Part shown: positions 40,901 through 52,900 of the stretch, piece after piece
Position numbering within the stretch: position 1 is the first letter of the stretch
Layout: the number at the start of each line of letters is the position of its first letter
NCBI GenBank assembly: GCA_035222895.1
Contig: JAVYIG010002197.1
Coordinates: 62,001-126,000, forward strand
Reading direction: 5' to 3'
DNA length: 64,000 nucleotides
Origin: Strongylocentrotus droebachiensis
Lineage: Eukaryota > Echinodermata > Echinoidea > Camarodonta > Strongylocentrotidae
Position numbers and translations under genes: made by a program
Notes under the pieces: generated by a model
Database searches by the model: none
The model's input: the letters and a program-made list of their open reading frames with translations, nothing else
What the model was told of the DNA's origin: nothing

Positions 40901-43900
40901 GGGTCAATCCAGGATGACTCAGTGGTTGGGGTAGTGGTCTCCAAGCTATTAGGTTCCGGGTTCAATACCAAGCCATAATACACTGTAAAGTCATGCGTAA
41001 AGTTGTTGATTCTCTATTACCTGCTCTCGAGTAAAATTGAATGCCATAGGTCCCTTGTAACCATAGAAAGTTAGAAAAGTGAACCTGACTGTTCTTGCTC
41101 CTGTTTATTGGCACTGTGACAAAAAGAGGAAATAGGAAAGAATAGAATAAGCATTATTTGCATCATATCATATTTGGGGGAAATACCTGTAGGGCCTAAT
41201 TGTTTCACGCGACCGGAAACCGAAGGCATTGCCAACACGTGCTACGTCCCAGACGAGTCTACCAGTGAGAAACCCAACAAGTAAAACCCCGTCAAGAAAA
41301 CGCATGGGGCCAATGTCTTGGGCTCCCTGATTGCATTTCATCATGGCCAGAGCAGAATGTAAGATCAAATACGCCGTGACATGTGACATGCGGCCATTCA
41401 TATGACCGTCTCTCCGTATTATAACGCCAGACGAGGGGCAGACCTCTATAAACGAAGCGGAAGGCCAATTCATTATTTCGTCCCTCTCCCCTCCTTCCCG
41501 CAAAATTCCATACGCGATCAAGATAGAGCGTTCCTTTGCCACGAAGCAGTGTTAAATACATCATTCTATCCCGTCCCTTTACTCTCACCGATTTTGAAGA
41601 CCATCTACAAAACAGATGCGTTAAAGTGAAAGTATGGAGGGCATACCATCAAGTCCATGCTATACAACAGTGTTGAATAGGTAATAGTCAGAGTATATCA
41701 TCTGTTAAATTATAAACTTTTACGTAGAGTTTTAACACACCTCTGACTCTTAAAATACATTACCGGTTTATAACCTTGTGAAAAACATGCATGGCAAGTT
41801 GAGACTTTATGGACTCTAAAAGGCACCTTTGCAGTTCTGATATGTGTATTTTAGTATGTGCATTTGCATATTTTAAGAACATGATGTGAGGTACAGAATT
41901 AAGAAAACCTTTGGAATAGATTTTAAGTGATCATTAATGGATTTAGATTTTGAGAATAGCTCTTTTTCCCCCCAAGCCCGTAATGGCAATATTTTTCTTT
42001 CTTTTCCTTTTTTTAGTTGGGGGGAGGGGAAGGGGGGGGGGGGAGGGGGGTTGGTGTGATATAAATAAAAAAGGAACAAGTCATGAAACATCTAAGAAAT
42101 ACTTGTTAAAGTTGTAGGGTCACTTTTGGTGATCATTACTTGTTTTAAGCCCTGTCTATGGCATTGTCGAATACCAAGACAAAAAAGTTAATCCTGCCTT
42201 TAACATGAGCCATGACGGAAACCATCATTGGTAGCGACTCATTCAGCACTTTGGGTGTTTGGCTCGTAATCATAATATCTTTGATTGAATAAAGTGATTT
42301 ACTCCAGTCTGTTTTAACCATTGCAATGCGCGCTGATGAGAATAAAGAAGAAATAAATGGACCAGCGTGATGGTATTCACACTTGCAGATGTCCAGGAAA
42401 AAAAAGATTTGGAAATATAAAAAATTGTCCTAAATTTCTCTCAATTATGATGTGTTCTCTTTTACTTATTTCTTATTTTTTTTCCCCTCCTGTTTGATAT
42501 TTCTCTGACTTCAAATCTTTCTGACTCTCTGAGTATTCTACAATGTGTCTGGACAGAGAATAGCTCATTGTGAAATTTATTGCTTGCAATTTTTTCTGCC
42601 AAATGTTTTAGTGAAAGAATTTTGTATTGTAAATTTGAATTTTACTCTTGAGATGTGATTAATGATTCAAATTCATGGATGCATATTCATGAATATGTAA
42701 ATGTATGTGGAGGCTGAATATATTTTTAATGAAGGGAACATTGTGCACCACCTCTATCCTGTTCTGTAAGAGATTGTTCTTTATTTGAGTTTGTACTAAT
42801 ATCTCTTACTTTTTATCCCTTCATGTGTTTTGTTGACCTCATCTCCATGTTTTAAACATTTTGTTGTTTTTGTCTTCTTCTCTTTCTACAGGCGCACTCT
42901 TTCTCTGAAGTAGCAGCGGCATGTACCCATTCTGAAGAGGTAACCATTTTCTTTCTGTTTTATCCTAAAACTGGGGATGTTTACGATCAAACATCAAGAA
43001 TTTGTAGCATTTATGATGTTGTATAGTAATACTATTGGCTTTTTCTGCAGTCTAGATATTGTATACCATTTATTGTCAGAACTAGAAAAATTTGCAGAGT
43101 AAACATTTAAAAATTGGTAACAACTGTTTTCTTGTCAAGAAACTTATGCTTGCACCAATTTTGCACAAAAGAAATCAGTGTTGTGTTTTGTTTATTTCAC
43201 AGCATGAACATGAAACTCCTGAAAATTTGGACCACTCACAAAATTTACCTATAGTTTATGCAAGCTAACTTTTAGTTTTTAGAGTAAGATGGATACGGTA
43301 CCCTTGACACAAAATGGATAAAGCTGATTTTTATTTGTTTTCTTAGAAAAATATGAGGTTTAGAGCTTAATAAGTTAACATCTAATGTAGATCAGGTTAT
43401 ATCATAAACCCCCTAAACTTTCCTCTTCCATTTTGCACCATCAAAGCAGTTAAATTAAGTTATAGGGAACCATTTACTGCCCCAATCTTAACCTTTACAG
43501 TGTTATAGGTGATTGTTAGTGCTGCAATGAAATGTTTTACTGACTAATAACTGTCCGTGGGGTCTTAAACGATTTCCCATGTTCAGTTAAATGGAAATCA
43601 AAGTAACCTTGTTGTTACAATACTAGTGAATTTACATGTACCTGCACAAAGGCTGACTTAACATCCAATAGTTTTAGATCAAGAAAAAGTAATCTTTCTT
43701 CTTGAAAATCAAAATGGTTTGGTTAATGCATAATCCAATAAAGTTGAACACTGTTAATCAAGAGATACAAGAGAAATGCATTTTAAAAAATTCTTTTGCC
43801 AAAATGATTGAGAGAAACATACCATGCTTTCTTATTTTTGTATATTTTCAATAATAAGCATGCATAAGAGTAATTGTTGGGAGTAGCAATGTTTTTTTAA

Positions 43901-46900
43901 TGTTCATTAATATCCCAGTCATACCAAACAGATGAAACACCAGACCAGCAATATACCAAACCAAAAAATGGCATTATCTCGAATGGGAAATTATTGGTTG
44001 GTTTGTATTCCGTGTGGAGTTTGTTTGCCTGTGTGACTGAGGTTTTACATGTAAAGGTTTGCCACTGAACCATGTCTGGACATCAGAAAATTGCTTACGC
44101 AGAAAAAGTGTTTGAATTCATATAAAAGTTGTTTTTTCTGTCTCTTTTGATCCACAGGGAGAACTGTTTGGCTGTTTGGACAGATATGAAAGTAAGTTAT
44201 CCACTCAATTTTTGTAGCCATTTCCTCCCGAGAGTTTAGGGTTTCGCAGTAATGTTTGGAAGGATTGATAGGGGTAACGGAGGATAGCAAGATGGAGGGA
44301 AGAAATAAAGGACAGAAATCAAGTTGAGTGGGTGGTAGGTGTTGTGAGAGAGGGATAGAACAAGGTAGGTGTTGTGAGAGAGGGATAGATCAAGGTAGGT
44401 GTTGTGAGAGAGGGATAGAACAAGGTAGGTGTTGTGAGAGAGGGATAGAACAAGGTAGGTGTTGTGAGAGAGGGATAGAACAAGGTAGGTGTTGTGAGAG
44501 ATGGATAGAACAAGGTAGGTGTTGTGAGAGAGGGATAAAAGAAGAAGGATGTAGATTACAATATTAAAATGGAGAGACACTGCAATCATAGACTGAAGAG
44601 GTAAGAAGAGGAAATGGTAGAAGGGGATTGAGAGAAAGGAGGGGAAGAGAGAGAAAGAGAGGGGAGAGCGTGGGGGAGAGAGAGATAGAGAGAGATAGAG
44701 AAAGATAGAGTTATAAAAAGGTGAAGAAAGATGGATGGAAAAACAGATGTTGATAGATATAGAGAATGGGGGGGGGGGGGGTTGAGGAAAATAACAAAAA
44801 ACAAGAAAGAGTGAAGGGAAATTGGAAGAATAAACGACAGAAAGATGGATCGGAAGAAAGAAGTTTAATGGTGTTAGAAAATAAGAAAGTATGGAGAAAG
44901 AGAGAGAAAAAACATAACAAGGAGGAGAAGAGAAAAACATAAAATGATGAAAGAGGGGAGAGGGATAGAGAGCGCGCGTCAAAACATTGCAAGTGAAACT
45001 GTGAACTAATCAGAAAAAATGATGAAAAAAAGAAACTCCTCTTCCTCTGCGATTGAAGAGAGACGTTAGGATATGTGCCATCTCTATCAGCGTTTGCAGT
45101 AATCCGTGAATTTCTTGCCTTCCAGACTCATTGGTACGGTGATGGACAGAACGTAAAGAAAAAACACCAACCAAGTGTGGCAGTTGTTGTTTTTTCTTTG
45201 TCTTTTTATAATCGAATGTGCCGCATGAGGAATTCAAATAACTTGTATCTGTGGGATGGGGTCGGGGTGTGACTGCATGTTATGTGCTTGATAACAGGCA
45301 GATTCAGTATTGTGTAAAAGGGATTAGTGCAGTTCTGAAAAACAAGCAATGAAATAAGGGGAATATATTTGTATACACAAGCTGGTTGTGAGTTGTGACC
45401 CCCCCCCCCCCCCCTTACATATGCCCCTGATTCCAATAATAGTATGAGTTAATATTTTGGTTGAAATTGTGAGGAATTGAAGTAGTTAGGTCCGAGAAAA
45501 TCTCATGTTGCAGGAAAAAAAAAAATATTTGTGGAAAATAGGGGAAAACTCTTATTGTTGCTCCCCCCTCCGAGAGACAATATGAAGACATTTATCCCTC
45601 TATAAACATGTAATTATTTGCTTGTATCAGATGATCTTCACAGGAAAATAACTCCTGCAGCTCTGATTAATATTACTTCTTTATCTATTTTGTGTGAATG
45701 GATATCAACAACAACAACAACAAATTCTAGATCAATTTGATAACAATTTGAGGCAAGAGGAACTGCATTAGACAAATGTCATTTACAAAGTAGGGATAAA
45801 ACTGGACAGAAATGTTACTGAACAAAGAAAAGAGAAAATTGAGAGGAGAGTGTGAGGTGAAAGCAAGAGAAATACTGGTAAAAAGAGAATGGGGGGGGGG
45901 GGGATAGTGTGAGGAGGGGAAAAAGTGAGGGAAAGACCGGGTATAAATACATTTAGCTCAAGCTGGCTTGGAAAACAATCTCAATCCATGATTAGGTGTG
46001 AACGATATCGCATTGAGTGACGCGGCATAAATTTTGAAAGCGGGACGATCATCATCGTGGGATGTGGGTGGATTGTACGATCCCGGGCTCTCATTTTGGG
46101 TTTGGGTTTTCGGTAGTGCGTGTATGGGAATGGGCATAAATTCAATTTAGAGTTGAAAGGTGACAGTGTATTTGCATACTCAAAATGAATATGTACATAT
46201 CATTTGTCATACTTTCTGTAATAATATCTGTATTGCCTTTGTTTATTCTTCTGTTGGAAATGAAATAAATATAAAATTAAATTTAAAGCTTTTTATTTCC
46301 TTGTATTAAATTTACATGAACAGGTAAGCTATGATATAATATGATAGGATAATTTTGGTTGATCTGTGGTAGATTTTCAATGTATTAATTATTCTTGAGT
46401 GTCTAAAATTCGAAACATCCTTCATTCATATTTGTTGGTTGATTAAACCTTCACTTTAACCCTCTTACTACCACAGTCATGAAGATGTGTAGTGCATGTA
46501 CTGTATAAAGTCAATGGGGCTTACAAAGTTTTTGGTTCTGTGAGGGTTAAAATATGTTTCTCTAATTATTTCTGCCCTTAATCAAATCAGCAGGGTTAAT
46601 TGAGTTTGAATTTTGAAGTAGGCGTAAACAATTCAGAGTGATATAAAAGTTGGCCTACATAATCCCCTCACTCAGCACCATATACCTTTATTCATCAGTC
46701 TTTTATTCAAGCCTTAAATATAATTCAAGGCGAATTGAGATACATGGATATCAGGAAAACCCATTACGAATAACTTGCTTTTCCATTCGCAATACTTCTT
46801 CTCCTTTTTTAATTTTTTTTTTTTAATTATTATTATTATTATTTTTTTACAAAGTTGGCCTCAGTGAATTAATAAATGGCTTTAGTTTATGAACATGGTA

Positions 46901-49698
46901 TTATCAAACATCTGCACAAGTGCTCTCAACTCATTCCCACCTATTGGTTTTTATGTTTGTTTTTTGGTGAGCTCCGATGTACTTGAACTTTGGAGTTTGT
47001 TATTTCTCACCAATCAGCTTAATTGCGACTGAAATGAAATGTTGAATGATCTTTCACGGCCGTAGAATAATTGACTTCACAGGCTTACTAAGAATATGCA
47101 CTTTTTGTGTGTGAATGGACATTGCCTTAGGTACACTAAACCTGAAACATTACAACTAATACAGCTAAAGAGCTCGAAAACAATATTAACCTGCTATATC
47201 TGATGTTGCCCAAAATATTAAACTTGAGGGATAGATCAAGGTGTGTCAGAAGTATGCGAACATAATACATGTAGAAAGAGTTGATAGATCATATTTTGTG
47301 CAGAGAAATAAAAGGCTGTTAACTATAATTAAGAGTATATTCGTCATATTTATCCGCACACAACATGATCCATCTATCTATCTATCTACCTATCAATCTA
47401 TCTATCTATCTATCTATCTCTCTATCTACCTATCTCGCTATCTACCTTTCTATCTATCTAGCTAACTAGCTATCTATCTATCTCTATCTATATATCTTTC
47501 TATCTATCTCTCTATCTCTCTATCTACCTATCTCTCTAACTCTCTATCTACCTATCTATTTATCTATCTATCTATCTAATAGGTGTTAATAGCAGAGAAA
47601 CTTTTGATAGTTTGCCTAAGGCCTTTCTGCAGGGCACACGGCAATAGAACACATCATCTGTTTGGAGCCTGAAAAGCACTAACCCTGTGTAAAACGATAT
47701 GCGTTAATGCCCTTATGGCTCCAAACAGACACAATACTCTGATAGCAACCTTTTTTCTTTTTTCTTTTTTTTTATATTGTTTTCTGAAATACTCTGAAAT
47801 ATAGTAGAGATAAAACAAAGAACTTTATCAACAGTATATCATGTTTAACCAAATTTCAATCTTTTTTATCTTTCTTTTTATATTCATTTAGGGCGTGAAT
47901 CTTGCTGCAGCTTGGCTCACGAAGGTACCCAGTGTCGGAATAAATGTGAGGACGTCTTTGACTCGCCCCTCCCGACGGATAACATGGGGCTGGACATAGA
48001 GATCTACTGTTCCGATGAGCGCATCAAGCAATGTGTTTATAATTACACCAACATCATGGCTCCAAGACATAACCCCAGAGATAGTAAGTGAAGGATTTTT
48101 ACGTGGGTGGTTTTTTTGACGGATGAAAAGAAGGAGGAGGAGGAGGAGGATGGCAATGATGATGATGATGATGATGTTAATGTCCGACGACTGACCTCCT
48201 GACCTAGATGTTGGGAAGCCACCACGATGATGATGATGGTGATGATGGTCGTCATATTGATGATGGTGGTGATTTTGATGATGATGATAGTAGTGATGAT
48301 GATAGTAGTGATGATGATGATAGGGATGATGATGATGATGATGATGGTGATGATGACGATGATGATGATAATGATGATGATGATGGTCATAATGATGATA
48401 TTATCATATTACTAATACCATTTAGACAACAGTATGCCTATTTATGTTTTGTATATTTATAAATGGTCTTTTAAGTTAACAGTGTTTCATTCTCCGGTCT
48501 TTTGATTCAATCATGATTCCAAACCCCACCGCTGCCACCATGTTGAATGATCAGATAAATAAGAGATCATTGAAGACAATGTTCATGTATAAGCGGCCAT
48601 CTTGAAAGTGCTTTATTCTGGTATTCCTCCGCCAATCGCTGCCTCATTACGCACATCAATGAACTATTGGTGTTGTTCGTATAGTACCACAACAGTACTT
48701 ACATTGCATCCTACTTTGTACGAGTGAGTTTTATTTCATCAAAACTTTTTTCACCCCTCTCAGGTTTACACTGTTGTGAGCGTTCCACGAGACCTAGATG
48801 TCGGGAGGTCTGTCGTCGGACATTAACAAACCTGACATCAGAGGGCGCTATAATGAATGCCTTGGAAGAAGGGTGCGATCAACCTGTTCCCAACGATGCA
48901 ATGTGGAGGTGTTTTCTTCTTGTATCAGGTACAGTATGTCATTGCTAATATAAGTAGTGGAAGGCGTCGTGGTCTAGTGGTTGAATGACTTGACTGGAAA
49001 TGCAGAGGTCGTTGGTTCAAGCCATAGCACAGCACTAATGTCCTTGAGCAAGGCATTTTATTTGCATTGCTCCTCTCCACCCATGTTTCTAAGGGCTTTA
49101 AATTGTTGATGATCAGTTGGCCGATTTATCCTCCCATCTTCATATCTTTAGTTTTGACTGTTTTCTTATTCCTTTTCTCTTGGACTTTTTCATTCAATTT
49201 ATTCTTTCCAGAGGACAAGAAAGAAGCTTAACCTGAATTAAAGATCTTCAATAAAAGCTTAAATTGATATTATGTTAATGATGATAGTGATAACAATCTT
49301 TGATTCAAACATATTGAAGCTATTCATCTTAAAGTCATAAGAGTACAGAGCAACAAGGAACAGAAAGCTCAATTCAAATAATTCAAGCGGGATAGTTGTA
49401 CATGGGAAGGAAAGCTGTTAAAATTGGTAAAGTTGATCATCTCTTTAGATCATGGTTTCTTCATTTTTTGGTCTCTTCTTTAATTTGCTGTCCATCAGCT
49501 GGCAATGAGATCAGTCATCCTGAAATAGGCCCCACCAACCCTGGTGCTCTAGATGGAGCCAATCTTCAGTGCTGTCTGAGGGCTATCAGCTCACGATGCA
49601 GGGATATCTGTGTCAAGGTAAGCAAGACAGGTATCTTGGGATAATGATGTTGAGGATGATGTTGATGATGATGATGATGATAATGGTGATGTTGATGG

Positions 49699-49730
<32 letters not shown>

Positions 49731-49869
49731 CAAAATGAGGATGTAATAATGAAGAAGAGCAGGAGCAAGATGAAGATAATGATGATAAGGATGAGGATGA
49801 TGAAGAGGAGGAGAAGTAGGAGGAGGGGAAGGAAGTGGAGTAGGAGGAGGATAATTGTGATGGTGATTG

Positions 49870-49964
<95 letters not shown>

Positions 49965-52900
49965 GTGATGGTGATGATGATAATGGATAATAATTATGAT
50001 GTTAATAATAATGACGACGAGGAGAGGGATAATAAAGGTGATGATGGTGGTGGTTGTGGTGATAGTTGTGTTGGTCGTTATTGTGGGTATCATGACAGTA
50101 GTGGTGTTGGACACAAGGTAAATGGTAATGATGGTTATAAGCAGGAGGATAATATTGTAACTCTTACAATGCTGATAAAGAGGAGGAGTGTAATAATGAT
50201 TATGATGTTGCTGATAATGATGTATTCTGAAGAAACGTAGAAAGAATTTTTATCACTTTCATCATGCAAAACATTGTCTTTACAAATATTTACCCTTTTT
50301 CCCCATTCAGCTCTACACCCCATCATTGTCCAACAGGGACACGTGGAATGAGTTTGACGAACATTGTCGATACCAGCCAGCTGAGGAAGCACTTCTTACC
50401 TGTTTAGCAGATGGTATGTTCTACACATCCATTAATCATTGTTTACAGAGGAAGGTTCCATTATGACTTATAGGGGGCTAGAATGAATAAATTATCAGGG
50501 TATCAGGGTATTCAATTATATACATGCAAGCATATGTACATGTATATACCTCCCTTTTCTTCATTTCGTAGACAACAAAGATTCTCTTCATGGAAATATG
50601 CTTTCTCTCACATGTCCACATAAAACATCCATAACATGAACCATAATTGCAACAATGATAACAACAACAACAACAACTTTCAATTTTAATAATGTGAATT
50701 TCAAATGTATATTCATATTTTCTGACTTGCTCTTTTTATTGTGATTGATTTGATTGTATGTTTATTTTTACTCACAATGCCCCAGGGATACCAACTGATG
50801 TTGAATGGGCTACCCTGCTAATGAAGATGAATAAATAAATAAATAAGTAAACAAAACATCCTATTCTTGTTTCCCACCTCTCTTCAACTCTAATTATGTT
50901 AGTTTATATGTTTCATTCCTCTTTCATTTCACAGTTGAAGAACCATGCAAGGCCGGGTGCAGTGGACTGGATTATTGTGCACACTTCAATAACAGGTCAG
51001 GATACAATGCTATTAAAGAGACACATTTTTTGAAACATTCCATAGACAAAAAGTAAATCTGATCTCTCTCTCTATATATAAAGATGACATCACCCTTGCC
51101 CCACCTTTAACAATATCCTTTGTATCTTTACAACAGACCCACAGATCTTTTCCGAAGCTGTTCAATCCGCTCTGATGAGGGCGCCGCCTACGACATGCAG
51201 CTGTGGAGCGAGGGCCTGATTCGAATGCCGTTCATGAACATTCCTGTCCTCAACATTGCAGAGTGTGAGTCCGACATGTGGAAGACCATAGCATGCACAC
51301 TGCAGGTCAAGCCGTGTCACCGTAAAACCCACACCAATATGATCTGCAAGTAAGTTCAAGCCTCTTTCATCAATTTTTTTCTTAAAGGGATTGGGTAACT
51401 TTGTCTCAGATTCTGAAACAAAATCCTGGATTTAGCTCATGCTGCAATCATAATGATAAACCTTTAGGTCAGTCAGGAACCCCATGACTTTTACAAGCTG
51501 ATCGCCTGTCTGATTAACAAGATATTTATGATTGGAGTTCGAAATTTCAAAAATCATTTTCACTACAGGCTTTTTAGGGCTTCAATATCACACCATGTTA
51601 CAGACACTGATAACACGTAGGGCCATGCATCTCGGATTTATGAAACTGGAAACATTGTTAAACAATGTCTTTAATATCAAATGTAAATTATCAGATGCTT
51701 TATATTTGATTAAACTTACTGTAATGCAGTGTTTTGCTCATATTCCATAATCCTTTTTTTTAAATTCCTGCACAGATCTGACTGCATCCACATACTCAGC
51801 AAGTGCATTGACCACACCCGCTTGGCAAAGGGCGTCGACCCTGTGGGATTATGCAACATCTTGTCCCCGTTTGATGACAACGCCCCATGTGTGTCCCTGA
51901 ACCCCTTCCTGGACCCCAGCCAGCACCACGCCTCTTACCTGGACATCACCACGCCCTGCCAGTCGGACCCCTGTAACAACGATACGGAGGTGGCGAATGG
52001 GGTGTGCTCGGTGAATAGGAAGATGTGTGGCCATCGGGAGGTTTGCCAACATCATACATGCAACAGAGGTGGGTAACAAGGAAAAAGACAAGGAGGGGAC
52101 AGGAGGGAGGGGGAGCAGGGGGGGGGGGGGCAGGCCCTTTCACAATGAAAGGGAGGTGACAAACAGGGTTGGCCAAGAAATAAGTGAAAAGTATGTGCTT
52201 GCTCCAACATTCATTCATGCATTTATTTATTTTAATGTTAAGATAAAAACAATATAATAAGATATCTTAAGTGGGATGATCATGAAAAGCTAAATGGTTT
52301 GTTAAAAATGATTCTCACAAAATATTCAAAATAACAATAACTTTGGTAAATAATTTATGTTACACGCTGCCAAGCAAATCCGATTACCAATGATATCTAC
52401 AGTGTGATTACACCATCAATTTACGACTACCTCTAGTGACTTTGACTGATCATGACTCCTTTAAAAATTCCCCTTCTTGACTGTCCTGCAGGTTGTCGTC
52501 TTGGAGAGGCATCCTCCTTCCTCGTTCCCATCGGTAGCTATGTGCGTCTCCCAGACTCGGGGGAGAATCTGGACTGCTACCAGTCCTGCGTGTGTGGACC
52601 CACCGGCCAGCTTGAACACTGCCAACCTCTACAATGTGAACGCAGCGAGATGTGCCTCATCAGTGGGCAGATGAAAGGTACGGTGTGAGACAAAAAATTT
52701 CTCAACAGCAATTTATTTTTTATCCTTGGTCTAAATTGAGTGAAATAACCTCTCTATAAAAAAACTTTAGTAAACAACAAAAAATGTATTTCTCATCACA
52801 AATTTATTTACCCTTGGTTTAAATTGAGTGAAATAACCTCTTCATCCCCCAAAAAAGTAAACAAGAAATGTGTTTCTCAACTGGAATTAAATTACCCTAG

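Larger units (their letters stand above)
30205..42891 (+). other. 12.7 kb RECK intron
   Basis: Exons B and C join in phase, so no exon is missing. Listed repeats apart, I see no gene. Largely unique AT-rich sequence lies at about 30300-31300, 31700-32530, 33830-34370, 36180-37000, 38110-39230, 40010-40900 and 41640-42890. A fragment at about 30216-30290 resembles a reversed SINE tail (AATAATAATATACATTTATAAAGC). Confidence 0.7.
44192..47891 (+). other. RECK intron with minisatellite and microsatellites
   Basis: Contains the 30-bp minisatellite, GA and G runs (44640-44780, 45890-45905), C run (45399-45414), a TCTA array and one short foldback. The stretch from 45950 to 47340 looks unique and AT-rich, with no gene visible. 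Confidence 0.7.

Noticed and set aside
41168..41588. Overlapping minus-strand frames of 124 and 98 codons
   Set aside because: Two different frames of the same GC-richer patch; no family resemblance.
44335..44542. CRISPR-like regular 30-bp repeats
   Set aside because: Units are contiguous with no spacers, and the genome is animal; it is a minisatellite.
49566..50240. Poly-His and poly-Met open frames
   Set aside because: GAT/ATC microsatellite translation overlapping a real RECK exon.
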